64,000 nucleotides of DNA from Hysterangium stoloniferum (lineage: Eukaryota; Basidiomycota; Agaricomycetes; Hysterangiales; Hysterangiaceae), in assembly GCA_015178975.1 (NCBI GenBank), contig WHVD01000161.1:62001-126000 (forward strand). Reading direction: 5' to 3'. Shown in pieces: positions 45,746 to 56,569 of this stretch. Numbering within the stretch: the stretch's first letter is position 1; each line of letters begins with the position of its first letter. The position numbers were made by a program, and so were the translations under genes. The notes under the pieces are model-generated. The model saw only the letters and a program-made list of their open reading frames with translations. It searched no databases and had not been told where the DNA came from.

Positions 45746-46429
45746 TATTAAGTTGCATGCCGGGAGGTCAGAAATCTGACAGGGTCCAAACAGAAGGATG
45801 TGGCTTCAGCTTGTGTGCTCTGCCCTTGCAAAGTTACCATCAGTTGTCCTTAAATTTCAAACATGCAAGAACTTATCGATCAGGGATCTGAACAGTGGTC
45901 AAACTGTTGGATCCCCGGATTGGTGGAAAGTAGAGAGGGAGGATCGGAAGTCCAAGAGAAGAACAAAGAATTAGCAGGAGTAACTTAGTCAATATTCTGA
46001 TTGCCTAGTAGCTACATTACAGTGGGTTTATATATATGAGTTATCAGCATCTAGAAAATACTAACTGAGGGAAGAGTGGAAATACTAATGACAAATAAAC
46101 TTGACTAGGAACCAGAAGGTTACAATAAGATCGGAAACCATGATTATCTGAGAGTGGGATTACGAGAAAAGGAAATAGTCCAAGAGCTACAAGTATATCC
46201 GGGCATAGGTGAAACATAGAGTAGAATGGATCATCATAAGTAAAAGGGGGTGTATCAAAGCATACCCAGATGGTATGAGTATAACTTGACAGGGGCATAA
46301 ATGGGGTTTGATCACTGTGGAGGTATATGTCAGTGTCAGGTTTACCAATGGTGGCCAATATGGTGATGTGATGATAACTTGAGGTGATAGCATCATCAGA
46401 TATCTTCAGGTTGCAACACAGTCATAACA
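45746..46429 (-). mobile_element. Family X solo LTR (X3), TSD CTAAT/TTAAT
   Basis: Reverse orientation, TATTAAG (from TGTTAAG) to CAGTCATAACA. TTAAT precedes (45741-45745) and CTAAT follows (46430-46434). Copy F reads ctaatt at the empty site, so the left copy has a C-to-T change. It gives the uninterrupted X sequence for comparison with X1 and X2. Confidence 0.8.
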
Positions 46430-46740
46430 CTAATCGAAACAGGAAATCACACTGGTCCAGTTCAAAACTGTGGTGGCCTGCCTCATACTCATGGATGTCG
46501 TCTGTAAAGGCATACATGTGAATGCTGCCACCAACAATTAGAACATAACTTTGGCCACATCACTGGGTGCCCACTCCACTGTACAGCAGGGATGGTAGGT
46601 GCATGATCAAGAACTGGGAAGAGATGGCATAGTAGCGTGGGTTGGATATGTGTGTTGCAGCCATGAGGTATGTTTGTCCATAGGGCTCCACATTATGCAT
46701 GATATTCCAAGGACAAAAAAGATATGTTCAATGTGTAGTA

Positions 46741-46948
46741 TAATGGTATATGGCTGAGTGAGACTCACCAGGAAGCCAATACATCCAGCCAGAATGTCAC
46801 ACGAAAATGAATGTTTGTATCGTGGATTCAGATGATGTTCTTCTCCTTGTTCAAGAGGACAAACGACACAAGGAGCCAAAGGATCCAGAGCCGCGGCTAA
46901 TGGTATATGGCTGAGTGAGACTCACCAGGAAGCCAATACATCCAGCCA
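46741..46948 (+). repeat. 51-bp direct duplication flanking a 106-bp coding-like insert
   Basis: 46741-46791 and 46898-46948 are identical (taatggtatatggctgagtg...). Between them, 46792-46897 reads without a stop on the plus strand, NVCIVDSDDVLLLVQEDKRH then KEPKDPEP. This resembles a family of agaricomycete hypothetical proteins that I know by the pattern LLLVQEDK and DPEPQ; assignment from memory. No other R copy has it. Confidence 0.7.
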
Positions 46949-47174
46949 CTCTCTCAAACTAAATTCTCACTCAAATATAGCTCCACACCTCGCTTGTCCT
47001 TCCCCTTTCTGTCATGGTCAATCACATCCACAAAGACTTGCAGATGCCATTTGGAACTGCCATTATCCACCATCGGCCCCCATTCTTTTACTGGCAATGT
47101 TTCTACAAACTGCAAAAAACCCACAAAAAGGCAGCTGGAGCTGATGGCCAACTGGGGAGCAGAATTTGCAGTAG

Positions 47175-48055
47175 TGTTAAGAGTTGTGCACAGAGCTTAT
47201 TGGAGGGTTTCTGGAGAAACCTGCAGGAAAGCTGGTAGGACTTGGCTTCAGCTTATAGGCTGTGCCCTCATGAGATCATCTTGTCCAATTTCAAATGGGC
47301 AGATGGGAATCCTGGGGTGTCTGGGAGGGGTTTGTGGGTTGAGAGGTTGGAGAGTCAACTGCGGGAAGTCCATGGAAGTCGAGGGGTCAGGCAGAGATGA
47401 GTCAGAGTCAAGATAGATAAGTTGGAGGTCAAGAGTGATAGATGGGTCAGAGCCTGTGGGCTCCAACAAGGTAAAGCGGTGTGTTTCAAAGAGGAGTTTT
47501 AGAGCAGAAAATGTACTTGAGATTACTGGGGGAATCTAAGCTGATTTTCTGACTGGATTGTATGTACAACATCTGCCAGACTATACAGACTGTGGAATGT
47601 ACATATAACATATCAAATCCAGTAATAATGAAATCTAAACTAGCAAACATAAAACGAGATAAGTAAACACCAAACTTGGTGTTAGGAATGGAATGGAGTG
47701 GAGTGGAGTCCAAATCATGACAGGTCATAAAACCATAATGGGAACGGGGTGGGAGCAGAGTCCAAATCATGACAGGTCATTTGACCATAATGGGAGTGGG
47801 GCTCAGTTAGAGAGTTGTGGGGTTCTCCAAGCAGAGTCTGGTGACTGATGTGTGGGACAAGGTTGGGGATATGTAGACAGGAACAGAGTCCAGTGAGTAT
47901 TCCAGTGACTGATACATGAAGTAATGAAGGTTGAGTGTGGATAGGTCTGACATACAGAGTCTGGTGGGTATTCTGGTAAACTGATAATTGGTGTGTATAG
48001 GTGTAGGTGCATATAAGTTAGTGCCCAGAGTCCAGCAGGATTTCCAGTTGTAACA
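47175..48055 (-). mobile_element. Family Y solo LTR (881 bp), TSD AGTAG
   Basis: Reverse orientation, TGTTAAGAGTTGTGC to CCAGTTGTAACA. AGTAG flanks it at 47170-47174 and 48056-48060, inside R (gcagtagcattac in copy B is the empty site). CG-poor compared with the Y copy at 37169. Confidence 0.9.
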
Positions 48056-48140
48056 AGTAGCAGCATTACACCAAGACTTAAGGGTGGCAGGGTGGGTGGT
48101 AGATGTTGACAACAAGGACAATACACCTACCCAGAATGTT

Positions 48141-49103
48141 GTCAATGAGGATGCCAAAGTCTCAGACAATGAAGTGGTGGAGTTGGACTACTGGACATTG
48201 TCCCACACCACCCCTCCAGTGACAAGCTTGAGGCAAGGGACAAGATAAATGCATATTTTAATAACAGAGGAGAGCCATCAGCCCAGGTAGATGGGTAAGG
48301 TTCTGTTTCATCAATTTTGGCAATTATACTCACCCCTTTATCATCTAGGGAAGTTGCAATGTCCATGGTGAGACGCCACTTGATATTAAATCCTGCAACC
48401 ACATCTAGAAGTTTTGTGGATTTTTAATTGGATCATCCTCTGACAAGTCACAGGAAAGATGAAGGGATACAGAATTCCACTGGACTATACAAAATTGAAG
48501 GAGTTTATATTTAATGATATGTTGATGCTTAAAAAATCCTATGTACACCTGATCACCCTCCACCTACCTTTTGGATCCTTAACCAATGTTAAATCTTATA
48601 AGGATCCAATGGAGTTTATTGTAATTTATATAAGATAAGACTACTATGGATCCTAAAATTGTTTGGAGAGAGGGGTTTCCCAGTGTCAGAGAAGATATGA
48701 AACTGTGCATTCTGCGAGAATTCCAGCCATGTGGAAGAGGATTCGGAGGATAGTTATTATTCTAGTTCTAAGCTTTGACTTGATGTCAGACCTTTTTTGC
48801 GGCTGAATTATATCACAAGTGCCCACTGTACCTTTATTGTGTAGGATATGGCAACAGCGTTTATAGTACTTCCTTCGTGGTATGGGTGGTTCAGTGTTCT
48901 GGGTGTTCTCCGGAACCTTGTAGCAAACCACTTGCACTACAATTTTCCATCTACCCCAAGAATTCTTGCACTGACAGTTAATCGTTGCCGAACAACGAAT
49001 CTGTGGTCGACATAAGCAAGGGATATAAATTTCTGAGTCTTTCTGTCTTCTAGTCTACTACAGCACCCTTTTTTTCAAAGGATCGAGTCCGTAGAACAGT
49101 AGA
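48141..49103. other. Unassigned stretch right of R copy D
   Basis: Short frames only, for example NVVNEDAKVSDNEVVELDYW on the plus strand from about 48135 and a minus frame at 48686-48937. Neither recognised. CG content returns after about 48.7 kb. Confidence 0.35.
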
Positions 49104-49340
49104 CTACTGTAATTTTTGTAGAAGGACGCTCTTCATCGGACCGAGCCTGCAAGGAAAGACAACAGAATAGACCATTGCTCTCCGCACCTGTGGCTCGGGA
49201 TCTTCCACTTCTTCGGCCATACTAGCTGTCATTTCAATTGCCACGTATGTGTAGGCTGGTGGAAATAACCCTAGGTAAACAAAACATCGAATCTCCATAC
49301 GTATTACCACACCTATGAAGAAACTAGGTCCTCTGGCCAC
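49104..49340 (-). pseudogene. Possible amino-acid permease fragment
   Basis: Minus frame with AYTYVAIEMTASMAEEVEDP followed by EPQVRRAM, which recalls the fungal amino-acid permease segment around a Glu-rich loop after a transmembrane helix. An intron (gtgcgg ... ccttgcag) may follow EPQ. Only about 30 residues support the idea. No other exons recognised. Weak call. Confidence 0.25.
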
Positions 49341-49659
49341 GAGGATGGTGTGCCGTCATAGTGACCCAGAGCGAATCCCGTGGAATGCTTGCCTTGTCCA
49401 ACCTTCGCTGATAGAGAAATTAATTTATTAAATATATCATGCCTTACCCGTATATACCATGTCTCACTGTCATTTTATTTATCTTCGATTCCCGGTATAC
49501 AAATGCATAGCCGATCAATTTCAATGATTGCCGCTACAATGAAATTCACCGGACTGCTGATCCGATCAGTATATGAAATAAACTGCGCTTGAGATTGCAA
49601 TGCCAACTTTCAATAAAATTGTTGTGTATATACCATAATGTGCATCCTAATAGCGATAG

Positions 49660-50850
49660 TACATGACCCGCCGGGATGTCTGCTTATTTAGACGCAGAAA
49701 GAGCGTTCCCGGCGCATTGTCCTCCAGTATTGACATACAATACGAGTTGGATAGGACCGAAGGACCAGTGAACGGATTGGCGATGAGGAGTAAGAGGGAG
49801 TGCGAGTCACTTTTCAAACGTGAAAAGGCTTCAAAATTGCGGGGGTGATGGCGAAAATCAAGTGGATCGAAATGTGAGAAAAAATCCACGAAAGCATTTA
49901 CTACATTTTCTGCTTGTATTTCACTACAGGAGAATTCTGGATCGGGAGAAGCTAATATGAGGGAGATAATGGTTTTGATTGTGCTAGCAAGACAATTGAA
50001 CATGTGGGGTTCAATCGAAATATGACTAGAAGGGGAAGGTAAGTTAAGATATCAGTTGATAAGAGCGCATGTGCAACGTGCCGTAGATAGAAAGCAATGA
50101 ACGAGGCAATTCGATTAATCTTCTTGGCATGCTCTACCAGCAATACCCTGTCCTTGAAGAATCTATTCACAGCACATGCTTGGCACCAGAGGAAGTAGTC
50201 ACTCCCAATATGTCGCGATATAGCGCCAATCGTGGTATCTAGGGCGATATCCAGTAACGCCTCAGAGAGGATATGAAACCGTGCATCCTGTCGAGAACAT
50301 AGTATGGAGGCGGCCATGTGGGAGGATATACAGTTAGGCTCTCTGCTGTAGGACCATCTTGGGGGGTGGGATCTGGCATGGCTTAAGTCAGCTCGGTGAA
50401 GAATGCTGACAACATATCATACTCTGGTTGCAGCCAGGATTCCAAGTAATCATGAATAGCATTCAGCTCATAGAATGATAGCTTACGTAAACCGCAGAGA
50501 TATCGCATGAGATCCGCAAGGTCAGAAGGACAGCCAATATGGTCCCGTTCCCACGAGCCAGTGTGATATCGAGCGAGAATTACAACGAAATTGGATAGAA
50601 CCTCGTCATAATGAATATGCAAGGGTGCACTCGTCAGATTTCGATATAGTGCTGACATAATTTCAGGTACCCTTTATACCCGGAATAACGGAATACTCAA
50701 CCTAACCGTTCTAAAACAAGTTGGGGGCAATCATCCCTTCGGTCATATGACTTATCGTGTCTACCCCGTAGGTATTTGGCAGCGAATCGGTAGTGATGGG
50801 CATCAGTGCTTGGTTATCGATAAACGAAAAGTGAGATGCCTCTGTTATAA
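49660..50850 (-). pseudogene. M1 gene, copy E (internally deleted)
   Basis: Blocks: 50383-50658 (MSALYRNLTSAPLHIHYDEV, NAIHDYLESWLQPEYDMLSA), 49952-50317 (RFHILSEALLDIALDTTIGA, AKKINRIASFIAFYLRHVAH) and 49647-50003 (AENVVNAFVDFFSHFDPLD, LLLLIANPFTGPSVLSN). The WGCDEPGH region is deleted. The conserved SN-stop C terminus is altered here to RLNKQTS. Confidence 0.6.
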
Positions 50851-51251
50851 GCAATTGGGCAACGTGTGCATCGCATTGCCATGAAACCTATTCCGGCTGT
50901 GTTGCTGTGCCACGCACGCCTTTGGCATCTCACAGCATACTTTCCCACAATGCTAGGCAAGCCAGAAATAATCCGAAGCACTTCTCATTTGCACACGTTG
51001 TCTGAACCAGGAGGATTCCGTCTTGTCTTATCCTATATCCACCATGTCGACTCAAGATGATCCTCCTCCGTATTCCCGGTCAGAAGAACAAGCAAATTTC
51101 TCATAGTGAGACTGAGGATAAGTACTTCAAACAAAGCATGCGCACCAGGAAATCGCGAAATGTGCACATACCCTGGCTAGGTAGTATACCAGGCAAAGCC
51201 CGGCTATTACTAAGTGGAATTTTTTTTTACAATGAGTTGGTGTAGACTAGC

Positions 51252-51477
51252 TGTTAGAATTTAAGACCCATATTATTAAGGAGTCATGGATAAGTATAAC
51301 CGACTACCTGTAACTATACAGTAGTTGCCTCATTTATATACATTTTCTCGATTATGTAGGCGCTGGGGGAGTCGGGGTGATATGCCCGAGAACAAAGGGC
51401 GGAAGAACCTTTATGTCTCAGGTCATATTGCCCCCTGATCGGGAAAAGCAGAACGGTGTTTTCTTCACCTTCCAACA
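51252..51477 (-). repeat. 3' LTR of the young copia element
   Basis: TGTTAGAATTTAAGACCC ... CACCTTCCAACA on the plus strand. One mismatch to its partner. Confidence 0.92.
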
Positions 51478-51509
51478 CTCCTCCTCACCGATGCTTTTCT
51501 ACCGCTGTC

Positions 51510-51749
51510 CTATTGTAGACCAAGTAGTCTTCGTAGTCCCATGGATTGTGGATCTTCCAGGGCCTTCGTGAATATGTCTGTCATGGATGGTTTGCTGCAG
51601 TATATTGAGTAAGATGTGAATGTCGAAGGAAGTCGAGATAATGGAATGGATGATAATAAATTTGGGAAAATTGCCACCACACTTCGGAAAGTGAGATTGT
51701 GATACATAGGATCCAAAGTGCATGATCCACTTCGAACTCTCCAGTCCAT
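51510..51749 (-). pseudogene. C-terminal scrap of copia pol
   Basis: Reads MTDIFTKALEDPQSMGLRRL then LGLQ, the usual end of copia RNase H (DIFTKAL motif). Nothing upstream of it is recognisable, so the element depends on a partner in trans. Confidence 0.65.
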
Positions 51750-51889
51750 TCTTTTTCAAAACTAGTAAGCCTGAATGCTGCCCCCCCAAAAAAAATGATA
51801 ACTTTAGTTGTAGGACTTGATATGCCACGAAATAGTCGTGATAATAAAAGTCGAGTTTTCCCTTTTTATCTGCTTTGTCGGGTCACGAA

Positions 51890-52300
51890 AGGTGTAGCAG
51901 TCATCGGCCAGACAAGCTTTCTGAGTCACATAATGTAGGACTAGATTCTCCTCCTCGACTGGCATAGGCTTGTACGAACGTCGACGTACTGTTAGACAAT
52001 TGTAGAAATAAGTAGCAGTCGTCGGCCAGACAAGCTTCCTGAGTCGCATAATGTAGGACTAGATTCTCCTCCTCGAATCGCATAGCTTTGGTGTGCCGCC
52101 GAGGGTACAAAATTTGAAGTGAATTGTAGGTTGTATAATGTAGGTCCAAAATAAAGCTTGGTGCGCCGACGAGGGTACAAAATTTGAAGTGAATTTTGGG
52201 TCGTATAACGTAGGTCCAAAATAAAGCTTTCTGGGTCGTATAACGTAGGTCCAAAATTCTCCTCCTCGGCCCATGTAGGTCTTATATAAGGACCAACGCA
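51890..52300. repeat. Degenerate tandem repeats, first block
   Basis: Repeated aatgtaggactagattctcc, ctcctcctcg, gagggtacaaaatttgaagt and cgtataacgtaggtccaaaa segments inside the young copia element. Confidence 0.75.
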
Positions 52301-52459
52301 TTGAAGAAATCCATAAGGCAAGATGTCGAAGCTACCTGCCGCCCTATAAATGTGCTGTTAAGCTGGCATAGATTGTTGTTTCCTAATTATGCATATGCCT
52401 GTCAAAAAATAGAAGGATCGAATGTCGAGGAAATGAAATATGAGTTTTATACTCAATAA

Positions 52460-53120
52460 ATCGTGCCATAAATTTTGTCGCCGAAATGGCCACACAAAGG
52501 TGGGTGCGGTGGACTTGGAACAAGCGGTTCCATAAAAATTGAGCTGTATTGCCATAAATTTCATATTGATTTGGTCTAAAAATAATAATTGTGCTGTAAA
52601 TTTTGTCCCCAAATTGGCCACTCAGAGGTGGGTGCGGTGGACTTGGAACAAGCGGTTCCATAAGATTCGAGTTATTGCCCTATGTTTCGTCACCGGCCAG
52701 ACAGAGGTGGTCGCAGTCGACTTGAAACAGGCAGTTCCGAAAAAAAATCTGTGCCATAAATTTTGTCCCTAAAAGGTAGACTGTGGAACAGGCGGTTCCC
52801 AGAAAAGGTTTAATCTGTGCCATTATAAATGTGCTTGAGATACCTTATAAATGTGCCAATATTTTTGTCGCCAACAGCAGACATTGGAAAGAGGTGATCC
52901 GGAAAAAAATGGTGCCGATGCAGAACGTACGGCGAAATGTTCACTCAGAGGCGATAGTAAGATGATGGTGCGTATTAGCACACTAAAAATTCGCACAGAG
53001 GCGATAATGAAGCAACGTTTATCCATTGTAATGTTTGTAAAATTGCGCTCAGAGGCGATGTAAGATGATGGTGCATATTGGCACACTAAAAATTCGCACA
53101 GAGGCGATAATAAAATGATG
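52460..53120. repeat. Degenerate tandem repeats, second block
   Basis: About 100-base units with gtgggtgcggtggacttgga and acaagcggttccataa, then units with ctaaaaattcgcacagaggc and gatggtgc. No coding sense. Interior filler of the non-autonomous element. Confidence 0.75.
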
Positions 53121-54149
53121 TTTATGCATCGTAATGTTGTGGGCAGTGTTTGAAATGGACGCTGTCGTGATAGCAGACGTCCTTGCATCGCCGATTGGAT
53201 AGGCCAGATAAGGTGACAAAGTTGAGCACCTTGAGCGCAGACGCTGTCAAAACATGTGGTGACGATGAGACAATGAAGCGGACGCGACTACGTGCCAGGA
53301 TAAGAATAGTAAGTCCATGAACGGCTCAGGCTCCATGGTATGCTGAATAGATGATTGCTGAGTGTCGTAACCTAAACAAAGGGGCGCCGCTTCCTTCCAT
53401 GGTGCAGTGTTCTCTTCTCACTCCTCCTCACTGCGCTACTCTTCCTGTTGCCACCACAGCCATGTAAAGGGACGGATAAGATAAGTGTCGTGGCCATTAT
53501 ATGATAGGAACCAATGCGATGGAGACTGTAGAACAGTGGAGTAGATGACACAAAAGGATGGTGGTGTGAGGTAGCACCAAATAGTTTCGCTCAGAGGTGA
53601 CAGTGAAATGACGAGGTGATGTGGGCGGAATTTGGAAATTGGTGGACAGACGCGATTAGGGACAGTGCTGAGCCGATAAGGATGGCCGACACGACTATGT
53701 GGTGTCTTGATGCTCAACACTCCTCCTCACACTGTCGCGTGGTTTCGGAGACGTTACATATATGAGTTGTCGATCATTGAACGGCGGCATCCAGTCCTTG
53801 AATCAATGAGTCATCGAGAGATATAGATTGTGCAATACTGCCACTTAAAAAAAAAGCTAGTAGGGTAGACCAAAAAAAAATGAGGTTGGAGGGAAATGAT
53901 GTAGTTGCATTGAATAGAATTATGATAGACGTGATAAGTGTGTTTTCGAATGATTATTGTTGTGGTGGAATTGTCCCCAGGTTCAACCAAAAATAATGGG
54001 GTGATCAGTACCATTGTAAGAACAATGAGCCCTAAAGAAAATATTGCGAAGAGTATTTCGAAGATGAATACAACCTGTGCAGAAAGTGGAAGGTGGGTCT
54101 TGGTCTTGAGACTCGAAAACACAGTTGGACAGTGTTTCGTCACTTGGTT
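53121..54149. other. Remaining interior of the young copia element
   Basis: No gag or pol motif recognised. Short minus frames at 53436-53720 and 53811-54143 (one with a hydrophobic stretch) are not identified. CAACACTCCTCCTCAC near 53715 repeats the LTR end plus purine tract. Confidence 0.45.
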
Positions 54150-54176
54150 ATACGGCGCGAGCCGGGGCCCATAACC
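54150..54176 (-). promoter_or_regulatory. Primer binding site, half-tRNA initiator Met type
   Basis: Minus strand GGTTATGGGCCCCGGCTCGC lies directly after the 5' LTR. GGTTATGGGCCC is the complement of the anticodon stem-loop of initiator tRNA-Met (GGGCCCAUAACC), the priming mode known for Drosophila copia. Confidence 0.75.
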
Positions 54177-54402
54177 TGTTAGAATTTAAGACCCATATTA
54201 TTAGGGAGTCATGGATAAGTATAACCGACTACCTGTAACTATACAGTAGTTGCCTCATTTATATACATTTTCTCGATTATGTAGGCGCTGGGGGAGTCGG
54301 GGTGATATGCCCGAGAACAAAGGGCGGAAGAACCTTTATGTCTCAGGTCATATTGCCCCCTGATCGGGAAAAGCAGAACGGTGTTTTCTTCACCTTCCAA
54401 CA
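54177..54402 (-). repeat. 5' LTR of the young copia element
   Basis: 226 bp, partner of 51252-51477. Confidence 0.92.
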
Positions 54403-56560
54403 CTAGCTATCTCAGGTGTCTGCTACTTAGCCTGGCCTTGTTCTAGGTAGCCTAGGACTGCTATATCACATTCTGAATAGTTTTATATTTAATAACTTAT
54501 TTTTTATATTTACGAGCCATATTGCAATTAAACAATAATATATAAAGTAACCAGCACATTATTGGCATTATATATAACCTCACCCTTACACCCCGACAGT
54601 GCTGCGGTGTCACTTACAACACCACAGCCACTGAACGTTTTGAAAACAAAGTCCTCCATCTGGCCGACACTATCCACCATCCATTCCATCCCATCCATCC
54701 CCTGACCCTTTGACCAGCAAGGATATAAAGACATGTAATGACGTTCACATTATAAGCAACGAAACTACCACGTATAATTGGCAATCCGGAATACTCATAG
54801 TTCTCGCATTACCACATGGATATGTTACCCGGTGACAAAAGACACAGGAACAATGCTGGCTCTGTCATCATATCAGGTTCGGCCCAAGATATGAAATAAA
54901 TAAATATATGAACAAAATATAACTACCTTTATAGAGTGTGGAAATGGAGCCGAAGGGGAAGGACATAACATGACGATGAGGATAAGTGAGGATAAGTTGA
55001 AGGTGAAGAGGAGGGCCAGTCAAAAGTGAAAGTGAAGGTAAAGGTAAGGGGCAGGGGCAGAGACAAGGTAGTCGAAGTACGAGGGTGACTCAAATCCAAA
55101 GTTGAAGGTGAAGGTGAGGGCGTGAAGACAGGACAACTTATAAGTTGGATGTGACTCCAATGTTACTATGGCTAATTGAGACAGCAAATGTCACGCTTCG
55201 TCCAGCTCAAAACTATGGGTACCCTGTCTCGCGCTCGTGGATGTGGTCCGCAAAGGCGTACGCGCAAATCCCGCCGCCAACAATTAGGACGTAACTTTGG
55301 TCACGTCCCGGGTGCCCACCCCACTGTACCTCATAGACAGTGCAGGGGGTTCAAGCAGGGACAGCAGGGACAGCAGGCGCGTGATCAAGAGCTGGGAAGA
55401 GGTGGCATAGTTGGATATGCGCGTTGCAGCCATGAGATACGTTCGTCTATAGAGCTCTACATTATTCATGATATTCCAAGGACAAAAAGACACGTTCAAT
55501 TTGTGGTATGATGGTATATATGGCTGAGCGAGACTCACCAGGGACCCAATACATCCACCAGCGAACCTTAATCCAGACTTAAATCTAGTTCCACGCCCCT
55601 TTTGTCATTTCTCTTTCCTCCACGGTCAATCGCATCTACGAAGACGTCGTTCGAAACCGCGATTATCCGGCGTCGGCCTCTCCGTTCTATTACCGGCAAT
55701 GTTTCAACAAATCGCGAAAAATCACCAAGCATGTGCGCAAAAGTAGCCGGAACTGATGGCTGTGAAGTCTCAGATGGTCCTACGGCAATCAGGCGGGCAG
55801 CAGCATTGGGTCGAGAGTTAAGGGTGGGTGGGGGGGTGGGGGGGCGGGATGAAAGGCTGTAGAGAAGTATGGAAGACCCTCCATGATGCTAGTGGTAGTC
55901 CTGGCACTGCCGTGACACTTGAAAGAGAATCAGTGTAGTTTTTGATCATAAGTCCTAAAGCAACAGCGCGGCCGGCTGAGATTTGGTTGTATGGCAGCAA
56001 TATGTTGCGTAAAGGTGCCGTACGGACTGCATTGGATGATGTGTGAGACGGTTATCAATGCATCAAAGCACAACTAAAACTTCCAGCCATGCTTTTTGCA
56101 ATGAACAATCGTCCAACCACCGAGAGAAAGAAACGAAGATGAAGGCGTCACGAACGACGAGGTGATTGGGAAGAATGTTTGGTCAGCCCGCGGCGGTCTC
56201 GGATTGCTTTCAGGTTGAATGTGCTCTTAGCAGTGATGGTGGAAGATAAATTCCTAGTAATATAATGCAAAATGTGAGAATGCATAAACGGAGAGATAAT
56301 GTAACGTGCCGACTAATGAACCAACGAGTGATGAATGTGAACTGTTCCCAGTTGTTAAGAAGGCTACCCAAGGAGAAGAGCACTGTGACCAGAGTCGCGT
56401 TGAAACAACATACCAAAAGATGTATGAGGGCGGGATGACGAGATGACAGATGGAGATAGGATGCAATGTCACGAAGAAGCGCGGGTTGAGTGACTTGAAC
56501 ATTGGTTAATCAAGTAAGAGGGATGAAGTGAAAACACTTACGAAGTATAAAGAAAATTTT
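54403..56560 (+). repeat. M2 module, copy E
   Basis: Continues M2 directly from 51251 once the copia element is removed (gactagctatctcagg). Holds all M2 landmarks. The DAIDRGGK frame is damaged here. Confidence 0.75.
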
Positions 56561-56569
56561 TCGTTATAG

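Larger units (their letters stand above)
41780..48140 (+). repeat. Composite repeat R, copy D (M2 only, heavily interrupted)
   Basis: R sequence at 41780-42190, 45291-45745, 46430-47174 and 48056-48140, separated by LTR insertions. All pieces are in order and in the same orientation as copy F 61270-62880. CG sites of the other copies are nearly all TG or CA here. Confidence 0.8.
51252..54402 (-). mobile_element. Young non-autonomous copia element, TSD CTAGC
   Basis: 226-bp LTRs at 51252-51477 and 54177-54402 differ at one position (A/G near 51285/54210). CTAGC flanks both ends (51247-51251, 54403-54407). The 2.7-kb interior lacks gag and most of pol. Orientation is fixed by a polypurine tract next to 51478 (minus GGTGAGGAGGAG) and a primer site next to 54176. 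Confidence 0.9.
49440..56560 (+). repeat. Composite repeat R, copy E
   Basis: M1 at 49440-50880, with about 760 bases missing at the join near 50735. M2 at 50990-51251 and 54403-56560, split by a copia element. CG sites well kept. Confidence 0.8.
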
